DNA from: Neisseria dentiae
Lineage (GTDB): Bacteria > Pseudomonadota > Gammaproteobacteria > Burkholderiales > Neisseriaceae
Assembly (NCBI RefSeq): GCF_014055005.1
Contig: NZ_CP059570.1
Location: 1,426,001-1,490,000, forward strand
Reading direction: 5' to 3'
DNA: 64,000 nucleotides
Shown here: positions 24,263 to 33,516 of the stretch, piece after piece
How the letters are laid out: every line of letters begins with the position of its first letter
Position numbering within the stretch: the first letter of the stretch is position 1
Made by a program: the position numbers and the translations under genes
Notes under the pieces: generated by a model
What the model was told of the DNA's origin: nothing
Seen by the model: the letters and a program-made list of their open reading frames with translations, nothing else
Databases searched by the model: none

Positions 24263-27200
24263 ATGCACGCACAGCCGTTCGACCCCCTCGCCATCGCCAT
24301 CGAAGGCACCAACCTGATTGAAGCCTCGGCCGGCACAGGCAAAACCTACAACATCGCCGCCCTCTTCACCCGCCTGATCGTGCTCGAAAAAATGCCGGTT
24401 GAAAGCGTGCTGGTGGTAACGTTCACCAAAGCCGCCACCGCCGAGCTGAAAACCCGCCTGCGCGCACGTTTGGACGATGCCTTATCGGCATTGGAACACG
24501 GCGCCACTTCAGACGGCCTGCAAAACCACTGCCGCAGCCGCCACCCCGGCGACAATTTTATCCTGCCGCTGCTGCAACAGGCCCTGCGGCAAGAAAGCCG
24601 CGAGCGGCTGATTGTGCGCCTGAAAGCCGCCATCGGCCGGTTCGACAGCGCCGCGATTTACACCATACACGGCTTCTGCCAGCGGCTGCTGCGCGATTAT
24701 GCCTTTCTGTGCCAAGTGCCGTTCGACGTGGAACTCACCGACGACACCCGCGAGCGCCTGCTCGTGCCGGCGCAGGATTTCTGGCGCGAAAAAGTAGCGC
24801 CCTACCCTTTATTGGCGCAACTGGTGTTCAAACACCGCCAAACCCCGCAAACCGCCTTGGCAGCCGTTAAAAACTTTACCGCCCGCCCCTATTTGGTTTT
24901 CAGACGGCCTGCGGGTGATTTGGCCGCAAGCCATGCCGAATTGGAACAAATCTGGCAGGAAATCCGCACCGCCCTGCCCGCTTTGGAAGAAAAGTTCTGG
25001 GCGCTGTTTGCAACCGTTTTAAACGGCACCTATTTCAGAAAAAATTCCTATCAAGAACTCTTCGCCACCCTGCAACAGGCCGCAGAAAACAACCGCCTGC
25101 CCGACGTGCCGAAAGAAGCCAAGAAAAAAGAAGATTTTTTCAACCGCCTCGAAAACCTTTCCGCCGACGTACTGCCCGGCAAACTCAAAAAAGGCAAAAC
25201 GGTGGATACCGAAACGCAGGCCGAATTCAACAAACTGGCAGAGTTCGGCCGCAAACTGGCAAACACCGCCCAAGCCGAACAAGACGCCCTTGCCGCCCTC
25301 TATTTCGACCTGCTCGACCACCTCGCCGCCGCGCTGGCCGAACGCAAAAAAAACCGCCGCGAGCGCGTGTTCGACGATTTGCTGCTCGATGTTTACAACG
25401 CCCTCACCACCGGCGCGCACGCCGCCGCGCTGGCGCAAACCGCCGCAGCCAACTGGCAGGCCGCGCTGATAGACGAATTCCAAGACACCGACCCGCTGCA
25501 ATACGCCGTTTTCAGCCGCCTGTTTGCCGAACAGAACCGCCCGCTGTTTTTGGTGGGCGACCCCAAACAAGCCATTTACAGCTTCCGAGGCGCCGACATC
25601 CACGCCTACCTGCAAGCCGCGCGCGATGCCGGCAAACACTACACGCTGGCGGTCAACCACCGCAGCCACGGCAACCTGATACGCGGCATCAACGCCCTTT
25701 TCCGGCAAAAAAACCGCCCGTTCGTGCTGGATCACATCGATTATGCCGATGTTGGTGCCGCCCGCGAAACAGGCCGTCTGAACGGCGGCGGCAGCGCCAT
25801 ACAGATACGCTGGCTCAACCGCCCCGACGAGGGCGATAACAAAGACATTCTGCGCTACCGCGCCGCCGGATACTGCGCCGACGAAACCGCCGACCTGCTC
25901 AACCAAGCCGCGTCAGGCTGCCTCAACTACCAAAAACACCCCGATGAAGCCGGGAAACCGCTGCAAGCGGGGCAGATTGCCGTGTTGGTGCGCACCCACC
26001 GCGAAGGGCAGATGGTGGCCGCCGAATTGAAAAAGCGCGGCATCCAAAGCGTGTTGTTAAGCCGCGAATCGGTGTTTGCCACCGAAGAAGCCGCCGCCCT
26101 CGCCGCCCTGCTCGGCTTCTGGCTGCAACCGCACGACACCGGGCCGCTGCGCTTCGTGCTCGGCGGCGTGCTGTTCCGCCAAACCGCCGCCGAACTCTAC
26201 GACCTCAACCGCAACGAAAGCAGCCTGCTCGAATGGATTGCATCGGCGCAAACCGCCGCCGAAACCTGGCAGCAATACGGCATCTACACCGCCGTGCAGC
26301 AGTTTGCCGCACGCCACGGCATCGAAGCGCGGCTGCTGGCGCAAGGCAACGAGCGCAGCCTCACCAACTACCACCAGATTATCGAGCGGCTGGCCGAAGA
26401 AAGCGAACAAAGCCTCAGCCCCGCCGCGCTGCACCAATGGCTGCTGGCACAGATTCAGACGGCCTCAGAAGATGGCCGCAGCCACCCCGACAGCAACCTG
26501 CTGCGGCTGGAAAGCGATGAAAATCTGGTGAAAATCGTTACCATGCACGCCGCCAAAGGCTTGCAGTATCCCGTGGTGTTCTGCCCGTTTGCGTGGGACG
26601 CCAAACCCGCCGAAAACAAACACTGGCAGATTCTCCACCGCAACGGACAGGCCGAACTGATCGCCCCGCACCAGCCCGACGAAAGCGACCGAAACCGCCT
26701 GGCCGACGAAGCCCTCAGCGAAAACCTGCGCCTGCTCTATGTGGCCCTCACCCGCGCCGAAGAACGCCTAACCGTGTATGCCGCCCATTGCGGCGACACC
26801 CCCCGCAACCCGCTGGCCTACCTGCTCGAAGGCAGCGCCGACACCAGCCGTATCGAAGCCGAAGCCGCCTACAAAATCGAAAAAGCCGCCCTGCTGCAAC
26901 ACAACTGGCAGCGTTTTATCGAAAACGCCCCGAAAAACACCGACTTTGCTTTCATAGAAAGCGCACCGCCGGCAGCAAATTACCGGCCGCCAACGGTTTC
27001 AGACGGCCACTATCAGGCCCAAACCCTGCCCGAGCGCCGCTTTGAAACCGTGAGCCACACCAGCTTCACCGGCTTGAGCCGCCAAACCCGCCACAGCAAC
27101 GCGGAAGAACACTCCCGCGAAGAGCTGCAACCTGCAATCGACGCCGCCGAAACCGACGACGCACCCGTATCCAGGCCGTCTGAAAACCCGCCCGGCTGCG

Positions 27201-27895
27201 ATATCCACTCCTTTGCCCGCGGCGCCGATGCCGGCGTATGCCTGCACGAAATTTTGGAACAGTTCGACTTTTCCGCACCCGCCTCCGGCCAAAGCGAACT
27301 CGTGCGCACCACCCTCGAACGCTACGGCTTCGAGCCGCACTGGCAGCAGGCCGTCGAAACCATGCTCGACCACACCCGTCTCGCCCCCTTGGGCGGCGGC
27401 ACGCTTGCCGGCACCCCCGCCAAACGCCGCCGCGCCGAAATGGCATTCACCCTGTATATGCGCGATTTCTCGCTCAGGCATTTGCAGCAATGGTTCGCCC
27501 GCCCCGATAACGGCCTGCCCGCCGAATGCGCAGCCGCCGCGCAACTGTTGGATTTCAACGATGTAAAAGGTTTTTTAAACGGCTTTATCGACATGGTGTG
27601 CCTGCATTCAGACGGCCTCGTTACCTTAATCGACTACAAATCCAACCATCTCGGGCAAACCGCCGCCGATTACCACCAAGCAGCCATGAACGAAGCAATG
27701 GCGCACCACCACTATTATCTGCAAGCCCTGATTTACGCCGTTGCCGCCGCCCGCTATTTCCGTTCGCGGCAACAACCCGTGCCGAAAATCGCCGTGCGCT
27801 ATCTCTTTTTGCGCGGCCTCGGCGGCAGCGGCAACGGCATCTGGGCCTGGGATCTCGATACCGGCCTGCTGGCCGACTGGCTGGAAAACGGTTGA
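24263..27895 (+). CDS. recB: Exodeoxyribonuclease V beta subunit
   Basis: A 1210-residue helicase-nuclease subunit of RecBCD, acting in double-strand break repair and recombination, including after DNA uptake. Walker A EASAGTGKTYN is near residue 25, LIDEFQDTDPLQYAVF is the UvrD-type motif II near residue 412, and VALTRAEERL is motif VI. The C-terminal nuclease core LIDYKSNHLG is intact. Length is close to the family norm. At least seven uptake sequences lie inside the gene (about 24510, 24899, 25772, 26456, 26998, 27175, 27608), giving peptides such as SDGL and QTAS. recC and recD are not adjacent. Confidence 0.96.
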   Translation: MHAQPFDPLAIAIEGTNLIEASAGTGKTYNIAALFTRLIVLEKMPVESVLVVTFTKAATAELKTRLRARLDDALSALEHGATSDGLQNHCRSRHPGDNFILPLLQQALRQESRERLIVRLKAAIGRFDSAAIYTIHGFCQRLLRDYAFLCQVPFDVELTDDTRERLLVPAQDFWREKVAPYPLLAQLVFKHRQTPQTALAAVKNFTARPYLVFRRPAGDLAASHAELEQIWQEIRTALPALEEKFWALFATVLNGTYFRKNSYQELFATLQQAAENNRLPDVPKEAKKKEDFFNRLENLSADVLPGKLKKGKTVDTETQAEFNKLAEFGRKLANTAQAEQDALAALYFDLLDHLAAALAERKKNRRERVFDDLLLDVYNALTTGAHAAALAQTAAANWQAALIDEFQDTDPLQYAVFSRLFAEQNRPLFLVGDPKQAIYSFRGADIHAYLQAARDAGKHYTLAVNHRSHGNLIRGINALFRQKNRPFVLDHIDYADVGAARETGRLNGGGSAIQIRWLNRPDEGDNKDILRYRAAGYCADETADLLNQAASGCLNYQKHPDEAGKPLQAGQIAVLVRTHREGQMVAAELKKRGIQSVLLSRESVFATEEAAALAALLGFWLQPHDTGPLRFVLGGVLFRQTAAELYDLNRNESSLLEWIASAQTAAETWQQYGIYTAVQQFAARHGIEARLLAQGNERSLTNYHQIIERLAEESEQSLSPAALHQWLLAQIQTASEDGRSHPDSNLLRLESDENLVKIVTMHAAKGLQYPVVFCPFAWDAKPAENKHWQILHRNGQAELIAPHQPDESDRNRLADEALSENLRLLYVALTRAEERLTVYAAHCGDTPRNPLAYLLEGSADTSRIEAEAAYKIEKAALLQHNWQRFIENAPKNTDFAFIESAPPAANYRPPTVSDGHYQAQTLPERRFETVSHTSFTGLSRQTRHSNAEEHSREELQPAIDAAETDDAPVSRPSENPPGCDIHSFARGADAGVCLHEILEQFDFSAPASGQSELVRTTLERYGFEPHWQQAVETMLDHTRLAPLGGGTLAGTPAKRRRAEMAFTLYMRDFSLRHLQQWFARPDNGLPAECAAAAQLLDFNDVKGFLNGFIDMVCLHSDGLVTLIDYKSNHLGQTAADYHQAAMNEAMAHHHYYLQALIYAVAAARYFRSRQQPVPKIAVRYLFLRGLGGSGNGIWAWDLDTGLLADWLENG

Positions 27896-27944
27896 TCTGA
27901 TTTATAGTTTGTTTATAGCGCATCAACTCAAGGCAAATTGCATA

Positions 27945-28022
27945 CATCATACTCGGGCTTGGCCCGAGTATCTCTTTTTCTTCCAAAACAAACAGATGCT
28001 CGGGTTGAGCATAAGCATGACG
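27945..28022. repeat. Double-palindrome repeat after recB
   Basis: Same family as 12821-12899, with several substitutions in the right hairpin. It is followed by TTTTGCAAAGGTCTCC, a reverse copy of the CCTTTGCAAAA motif. Confidence 0.75.
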
Positions 28023-28088
28023 CAAGTGTTTTAAGGTGCCTAAAAGAATTTTGCAAAGGTCTCCGGATGTTTCAGACGGCCTTAAGTA

Positions 28089-28201
28089 TAGTGAATTCAA
28101 ATAAAAACTCCGAAATGAAATAACTGCATTCAAACTTGCAATTGGGCGATATGCTAAAGAATCGTTTTACCCTACTTCGGCATTCTTATTTTAATCCACT
28201 A
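28089..28201. repeat. 113-bp MITE, copy 2, intergenic
   Basis: Same sequence and orientation as 96-208, flanked by TA at 28087-28088 and 28202-28203. Confidence 0.88.
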
Positions 28202-28246
28202 TATTTTTGTAAAGACCCCAGGCCGTCTGAAAACAAACCCGAAAGA

Positions 28247-28275
28247 AAAACGGCATACCCGAAAGTATGCCGTTT
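28247..28275 (-). terminator. Terminator of bfrA-bfrB
   Basis: On the minus strand AAACGGCATAC pairs with GTATGCCGTTT and is followed by TTCTTT, 49 bp past the bfrB stop. Confidence 0.85.
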
Positions 28276-28323
28276 GTTTGGAGGTGCTCAATCAGACTGC
28301 TGTATTTGGCAGTGGTTTGTGTG

Positions 28324-28797
28324 TCAGTCCTCTTGCGCCCCGGTTTGCAGATAATTGGGCAAGCCCACGCCGGCAATCAGCTCCTGCTGGGTTTCCAGCC
28401 AGTCGATATGCTCTTCGTTGGTGTCTTTCAGCTTTTCGAGCAAATCGCGCGAAACATAATCCTGCTTCTCTTCGCACAATGCAATCGCTTCCACCAGCGC
28501 GGTGTGTTTTTCCTGCTCTTTGGTCAAATCGCACTTGATGATTTCTTCGGTGCTCTCGCCGATTAACAGCTTGCCCAAATCTTGCAGGTTGGGCAGCCCT
28601 TCGAGCAGCAGAACGCGCTCGATGATATCGTCGGCGGCTTTCATTTCCACGATAGACTGTTTGTAGAAATGTTCGCCCAACTCTTCCAAGCCCCAGTTTT
28701 TCAAAATGCGGGCGTGCAGGAAATATTGGTTGATGGTAACCAGCAGCAAACCCAGGTTTTTGTTTAACTCACGGATAACCAAACGGTCGCCTTGCAT
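28324..28797 (-). CDS. bfrB: Bacterioferritin B, haem-binding subunit
   Basis: A 157-residue four-helix ferritin subunit. Met52 (IVEMKAADD), the axial haem ligand of bacterioferritins, is present. Position 18, which should be the first ferroxidase glutamate, is leucine (LNKNLGLLLV), so this subunit probably cannot oxidise iron itself. The partner bfrA upstream has the opposite pattern. Neisserial bacterioferritin is known to be built from two subunit types, agreeing with this split. The gene lies 24 bp downstream of bfrA in one operon. Confidence 0.93.
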   Translation of the reverse strand: MQGDRLVIRELNKNLGLLLVTINQYFLHARILKNWGLEELGEHFYKQSIVEMKAADDIIERVLLLEGLPNLQDLGKLLIGESTEEIIKCDLTKEQEKHTALVEAIALCEEKQDYVSRDLLEKLKDTNEEHIDWLETQQELIAGVGLPNYLQTGAQED

Positions 28798-28821
28798 GAT
28801 AATCTCCTTTCAGACGGCCTG

Positions 28822-29286
28822 TTACAGCTGGCTTTGCAGGTAGTTTTGAATGCCGACCAAATCAATCAGGCGCAATTGCTGCTCGAGCCAGTGGGCGTGG
28901 TCTTCTTCGGTGTCTTTCAATTGTGCCACCATCAGGTCGCGGGTAACGTAGTCCTGCTTTTCTTCGCACAGCTTGATGCCTTTTTTCAGCGCGGCCCGAA
29001 CTTCCAGCTCGGTGCTCAAGTCGGCTTTGAGCATGGCCACCACGTCGGCGCCCACGTTGATTTTGGCCGGAACCATATTGGGCGTGCCGCCCAGCATCAG
29101 AATGCGGCGGATAAACGCTTCGGCATGGCCGGTTTCGTCTTCCATTTCATGGCCGATGCGCTCGAACAGTTTGTTGTAGCCCCATTCGGCATACATGCGC
29201 GAGTGGATGAAATATTGGTCGCGCGCGGCCAATTCACCTGCCAGCAACTCGTTCATATAATCGATAACAGCTTTATCACCTTGCAT
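28822..29286 (-). CDS. bfrA: Bacterioferritin A, ferroxidase subunit
   Basis: A 154-residue ferritin subunit from ATG 29286 (MQGDKAVIDYMNELLAGELA). Glu18 and the other ferroxidase ligands in EDETGHAEAFIRR and KLCEEKQDY are present, while position 52 is threonine instead of the haem-binding methionine. It would oxidise and mineralise iron in a shared shell with BfrB. The frame runs upstream to 29334 without a better start. An AT-rich promoter region with Fur-box-like sequence lies upstream. The bfd gene for iron release is about 10 kb away at 39361. Confidence 0.93.
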   Translation of the reverse strand: MQGDKAVIDYMNELLAGELAARDQYFIHSRMYAEWGYNKLFERIGHEMEDETGHAEAFIRRILMLGGTPNMVPAKINVGADVVAMLKADLSTELEVRAALKKGIKLCEEKQDYVTRDLMVAQLKDTEEDHAHWLEQQLRLIDLVGIQNYLQSQL

Positions 29287-29354
29287 GATGTGTCCTTTCG
29301 TTTGTGTTTCGGTTTGCGTATCTGCTTGATTCAAATTGTAGGCAACAAACCCGA

Positions 29355-29396
29355 TTTATACAAACTTTCCATTTAAAATACAAACAATTATCAAAG
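29355..29396 (-). promoter_or_regulatory. bfrA promoter with possible Fur-like site
   Basis: On the minus strand TTGTAT and TATAAA are 17 bp apart (29378-29383 and 29355-29360). Overlapping the -35, TTTGATAATTGTTTG partly resembles a Fur box. The promoter is plausible; Fur control is a guess. The rest of the 29397-29680 space is AT-rich without a gene. Confidence 0.4.
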
Positions 29397-29684
29397 ACAA
29401 TGCCGCAACCGAAAACCCAATCGGAAAATTAACGGCTTGTTTCCTTTTGATTTTTGTTGCGCCTAATATTGATAATTTATTGCAATACGATTTTTTATTT
29501 ACAAAATTTAACCACAACAAACCGGCCTAAGCACAACAAAAGCGCCCGCCCCGGTTTGTTCAAACCCAATTTTTTCTTTTTACTTTTTATTTTCAAACAG
29601 GTTATAAATTTTTTCTTTTTATTCATTAATATTATTTATCACCCCTGCCGAACAAACAACCGCGCAGAATCCGGCAAATAGCGT

Positions 29685-29692
29685 GTTATAAT
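29685..29692 (+). promoter_or_regulatory. Extended -10 promoter of typA
   Basis: TGTTATAAT is a perfect extended -10, 37 bp upstream of the start codon; no good -35 is seen. Confidence 0.55.
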
Positions 29693-29728
29693 GCGCGGTT
29701 ATTTTTTAGCTATCAGGCTGTTTGAACC

Positions 29729-31540
29729 ATGAAACAAATCCGCAATATCGCCATCATCGCCCACGTCGACCACGGCAAAACCACGCTGGTCGACCAACTT
29801 TTGCGCCAATCCGGCACCTTCCGCGCCAACCAGCAGGTTGACGAGCGCGTGATGGACAGCAACGACCTCGAAAAAGAACGCGGCATCACCATTCTCGCCA
29901 AAAACACCGCCATCGAATACGAAGGCTACCACATCAACATCGTCGACACCCCCGGACACGCCGACTTCGGCGGCGAAGTGGAGCGCGTGTTGGGCATGGT
30001 TGATTGCGTGGTGCTGCTGGTTGATGCCCAAGAAGGCCCGATGCCGCAAACCCGCTTCGTAACCAAAAAAGCCCTGGCGCTCGGCCTGCGCCCGATTGTG
30101 GTGATCAACAAAATCGACAAACCTTCCGCCCGCCCGAGCTGGGTAATCGACCAAACTTTCGAGCTGTTCGACAAACTCGGTGCCACCGACGAGCAACTCG
30201 ACTTCCCCATCGTTTACGCATCCGGCCTTTCCGGCTTTGCCAAACTGGAAGAGAGCGACGAGAGCAGCGACATGCGCCCGCTGTTTGAAACCATTCTGAA
30301 ACACACCCCGCCCCCTTCCGGCAGCGCCGACGAAACCCTGCAACTGCAAATTTCGCAGCTCGACTACGACAACTACACCGGCCGCCTCGGCATCGGCCGC
30401 ATTCTCAACGGCCGCATCAAACCCGGCCAGGTGGTTGCCGTAATGAACCACGAAAAACAGGTGGCGCAAGGCCGCATCAACCAACTGCTGGGCTTCAAAG
30501 GCCTCGAGCGCGTGCCGCTGGAAGAAGCCGAAGCCGGCGACATCGTGATTATTTCCGGCCTCGACGACATCGGCATCGGCGTAACCATTTCCGACAAAGA
30601 CAACCCCGTCGGCCTGCCCATGCTCAGCGTGGACGAGCCTACTTTAACGATGGACTTTATGGTCAACACCAGCCCCTTGGCCGGCACCGAAGGCAAATTC
30701 GTTACCTCCCGCCAAATCCGCGACCGCCTCAACAAAGAGCTGCTTACCAACGTGGCCCTGCGCGTGGAAGACACCGCAGACGCCGATATTTTCCGCGTGT
30801 CCGGCCGCGGCGAATTGCACCTGACCATTCTCTTAGAAAACATGCGCCGCGAAGGCTACGAATTGGCCGTGGGCAAACCGCGCGTGGTGTTCCGCGAAAT
30901 CGACGGCCAAAAATGCGAGCCTTATGAAAACCTCACCGTTGACGTGCCCGACGACAACCAGGGCGCGGTAATGGAAGAACTCGGCCGCCGCCGCGGCGAA
31001 CTCACCAATATGGAAAGCGACGGCCACGGTCGCACCCGCCTCGAATACCACATTCCCGCCCGCGGCCTGATCGGCTTCCAAGGCGAATTCATGACGCTCA
31101 CCCGCGGCGTCGGCCTGATGAGCCATGTGTTCGACGACTACGCCCCCGTGAAGCCCGATATGCCCGGCCGCCACAACGGCGTGCTGGTGTCGCAGGAGCA
31201 AGGCGAAGCCGTTGCCTACGCGCTGTGGAACCTCGAAGACCGCGGCCGTATGTTCGTATCGCCCGGCGAAAAAATCTACGAAGGCATGATTATCGGCATC
31301 CACAGCCGCGACAACGACTTGGTGGTCAACCCCTTAAAAGGCAAAAAGCTCACCAACGTGCGCGCCAGCGGCACCGACGAAGCCGTGCGCCTGACCACGC
31401 CCATCAAGCTCACGCTGGAGAGCGCGGTCGAGTTTATCGACGACGACGAGTTGGTGGAAATCACCCCGCAATCCATCCGCCTGCGCAAGCGTTATTTGCA
31501 GGAACACGAACGCCGCAAGCATTTTAAAAAGCTGGATTAA
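29729..31540 (+). CDS. typA: Ribosome-associated GTPase TypA/BipA
   Basis: A 603-residue translation-factor GTPase acting in ribosome assembly and stress adaptation. G1 is AHVDHGKTT (residues 11-19), the switch I end is KERGITI, G3 is DTPGHADF and G4 is NKIDKP. The EF-G-like domains and the BipA-specific C-terminal domain follow (RGLIGFQGEF, NDLVVNPLKGKKLTN). Length is normal and the start has no competing ATG. Monocistronic with an uptake-pair terminator. Confidence 0.96.
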   Translation: MKQIRNIAIIAHVDHGKTTLVDQLLRQSGTFRANQQVDERVMDSNDLEKERGITILAKNTAIEYEGYHINIVDTPGHADFGGEVERVLGMVDCVVLLVDAQEGPMPQTRFVTKKALALGLRPIVVINKIDKPSARPSWVIDQTFELFDKLGATDEQLDFPIVYASGLSGFAKLEESDESSDMRPLFETILKHTPPPSGSADETLQLQISQLDYDNYTGRLGIGRILNGRIKPGQVVAVMNHEKQVAQGRINQLLGFKGLERVPLEEAEAGDIVIISGLDDIGIGVTISDKDNPVGLPMLSVDEPTLTMDFMVNTSPLAGTEGKFVTSRQIRDRLNKELLTNVALRVEDTADADIFRVSGRGELHLTILLENMRREGYELAVGKPRVVFREIDGQKCEPYENLTVDVPDDNQGAVMEELGRRRGELTNMESDGHGRTRLEYHIPARGLIGFQGEFMTLTRGVGLMSHVFDDYAPVKPDMPGRHNGVLVSQEQGEAVAYALWNLEDRGRMFVSPGEKIYEGMIIGIHSRDNDLVVNPLKGKKLTNVRASGTDEAVRLTTPIKLTLESAVEFIDDDELVEITPQSIRLRKRYLQEHERRKHFKKLD

Positions 31541-31574
31541 ACCAACGGATTGAGTGTATCCGTTTAAAGCAAAC

Positions 31575-31606
31575 AGGCCGTCTGAAAAAATATTTTCAGA
31601 CGGCCT
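31575..31606 (+). terminator. Uptake-sequence terminator of typA
   Basis: Inverted AGGCCGTCTGAA copies with an 8-nt AT loop, 35 bp after the stop. Confidence 0.75.
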
Positions 31607-31645
31607 GAAACTTTTGCAACACCTAAGGGCCGTCGATACAACCAT

Positions 31646-31724
31646 CGTCATACTCGGGCTTGACCCGAGTATCTGCTATTTCTTCCGAAACAATAAAATA
31701 CTCGGATCAAGCCCGAGCATAACG
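31646..31724. repeat. 79-bp double-palindrome repeat
   Basis: Same family as 12821-12899; the right end is changed to CATAACG. Confidence 0.82.
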
Positions 31725-31842
31725 AAACTTTTTGCCAAATAATTGGTTGGGCTGCCGCGGCAGCCGAAAACCTACCCCGTATCGGAAAATATTTATCGGC
31801 TATATACTGTTCACCCTTTCCACACACAAGGCCGTCTGAAAA

Positions 31843-32619
31843 ATGCACACACCCGATTGCGCCATACTCGGCATGGGTTATCTAGGCAGGCCGCTGGCCG
31901 AAAAAATGTTCGAGGGCGGCAGCCGCGTGTCGGCGCTCAAACGAAGCATCATTTCCGACGACATCAACCTGCCGGTAAACCTGCACGCTGCCGATTTAAA
32001 CGATACACGGGTTTTCCAAGCGGATTTCTGGCAAGCATGGGCAGACAATCCCGTGTGGTTCTGCCTGCTGCCGCCTTCTGCCGTGTCCGACTACCCCGCC
32101 GTGCTGGCGGGCTGGCTGCAACTTGCGCGGCATTTCGGCATCGGCCATATCGTTTATGCAAGCAGCACTTCGGTTTACGGCGATGCCGTGCGCGAATGCG
32201 GCGAACACACCCCGCCCGACCCGCAAACCGAAAGCGCCCGCAAAGTGCGCCAAGCCGAAGAGCTGCTGCTGGGCAGCGGCATCGCCAATATCGATATTCT
32301 GCGTTTGGGCGGCCTCTATTGCGCCGAACGCCACCCTTTGCACAGCCTGCTGAAACGCAAGCATCTTGCCGGCGCGCACCAACCCGTGAATATGCTGCAC
32401 CGCAGCCGCGCCGTTGCCGCCCTGCACCATGCCGCCGCCACGCCCGCCGGTTTGCGGATACGCAATATCGTCGAGCCGCAACACCCGCCCAAACATGAAT
32501 TCTACCGCGCCGAAGCCGCCAAACTCGGCCTGCCCGAACCCGAGTTCGACACGGACGACCGGTGCGGCGGCAAAACCGTGCATACGGTTTACAATGATTT
32601 CGCCGGGATATTATTGTGA
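31843..32619 (+). CDS. NAD(P)-dependent epimerase/dehydratase-like protein
   Basis: A 258-residue extended short-chain dehydrogenase-like protein. The dinucleotide loop is GMGYLGRPLA near residue 10. YASSTSVYGD contains a serine and the tyrosine of the YxxxK-type site, but the usual lysine is not evident. The pattern resembles the YeeZ group, whose substrate is unknown. The start codon is seven bases after an uptake sequence. Separate from ubiJ by an uptake-pair hairpin. Confidence 0.75.
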   Translation: MHTPDCAILGMGYLGRPLAEKMFEGGSRVSALKRSIISDDINLPVNLHAADLNDTRVFQADFWQAWADNPVWFCLLPPSAVSDYPAVLAGWLQLARHFGIGHIVYASSTSVYGDAVRECGEHTPPDPQTESARKVRQAEELLLGSGIANIDILRLGGLYCAERHPLHSLLKRKHLAGAHQPVNMLHRSRAVAALHHAAATPAGLRIRNIVEPQHPPKHEFYRAEAAKLGLPEPEFDTDDRCGGKTVHTVYNDFAGILL

Positions 32620-32624
32620 TATAA

Positions 32625-32664
32625 AGGCCGTCTGAAAAAACCGCACGCCGTTTTCAGACGGCCT
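32625..32664 (+). terminator. Uptake-sequence pair between the epimerase-like gene and ubiJ
   Basis: AGGCCGTCTGAA at 32625-32636 and its complement at 32653-32664. A ribosome site and the ubiJ ATG follow 18 bp later. Confidence 0.65.
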
Positions 32665-32682
32665 TCAAGAAAGAAGATTTGC

Positions 32683-33252
32683 ATGAGCGCCCTACTTCCC
32701 GTTATCAACCACCTGATTCAGCAAAACCGCGAAGCCCAAGCCGCTTTAAGTGCTTTTGCAGGCAAAACCCTCGCCCTGCACGCCGCCGGCGTGCAGATTA
32801 CCGGCACGTTTAACGAACAGGGCTTTTTGGAATGTGCCCGAAACGCCGCCGACACCGAAATCCGCTTTAACGCCGGCGCGGTGCAGAAAGTGCTGCAAGG
32901 GCAAACGCCCGGCGTGGGCGATGTATCCGTTAGCGGCGACACCGGCTTAGGGGTTGCCCTGCTGCCGCTTATCGGCAGCCTGCGCTACCACGCCAACGAC
33001 GACTTAAGCCGCCTGTTCGGCGATGCGGCGGCAGGCGGCATCAGCGTGCGCGCCGAAAAAGCCGGCCACACCGCCAAGCAGATCGGTTTGAGCATACTCG
33101 AACAGCTCGGCGACTTCGCCAAAGAGCCTGAAGCGCCCGTGGTCGACAAACACACGCTGTCGGCATGGTCGCACGAAGTCGATACCCTGCGCGACGACAC
33201 CGCCCGCTTCGAGGCACGGCTGGCCAAACTGGAAGAGCGGAACAAGGTTTGA
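32683..33252 (+). CDS. ubiJ: Ubiquinone biosynthesis accessory factor UbiJ
   Basis: A 189-residue SCP2-domain protein (LALHAAGVQITGTFNEQGFL, VSVSGDTGLGVALLPLI) with a C-terminal coiled coil (ARFEARLAKLEERNKV). UbiJ binds ubiquinone intermediates and, with UbiK, organises the soluble Ubi complex. The order of SCP2 domain then coil and the length match the family. In many proteobacteria ubiJ lies between ubiE and ubiB; here those are absent, so it stands alone. Confidence 0.82.
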   Translation: MSALLPVINHLIQQNREAQAALSAFAGKTLALHAAGVQITGTFNEQGFLECARNAADTEIRFNAGAVQKVLQGQTPGVGDVSVSGDTGLGVALLPLIGSLRYHANDDLSRLFGDAAAGGISVRAEKAGHTAKQIGLSILEQLGDFAKEPEAPVVDKHTLSAWSHEVDTLRDDTARFEARLAKLEERNKV

Positions 33253-33374
33253 CGCAGCCGAAGCCCGCAACGGTACCGGCCCCCTATTCCCCACATTTGC
33301 TACAATACACACCGATTCCTTTAAAAGCCGTTAAACTGCGCCAGAACGCTCGCCTGTGCGCCGCAACGGCACCA

Positions 33375-33474
33375 TAGCGAAAAACTTTATTTCTGCCACG
33401 GCGTTGCTGCGCCTTGCCGTACTACCGTACTGTCTGCGGCTTGCTGCCTTGTGGCAAAAATGATTTTTCCGCTA
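33375..33474. repeat. Short Correia-type element (about 100 bp)
   Basis: TAGCGAAAAAC at the left and TTTTTCCGCTA at the right are inverted. The interior holds GGCGTTGCTGCGCCTTGCCG and GTACTGTCTGCGGCTT, the Correia core. It lies 42 bp upstream of purN. Confidence 0.72.
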
Positions 33475-33516
33475 AACCTTTATCCCGACCACTCCGATTA
33501 AAAGGCCGTCTGAAAC

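Noticed and set aside
25019..25906. 295-residue minus-strand frame opposite recB
   Set aside because: Shadow frame; recB is complete with all motifs.
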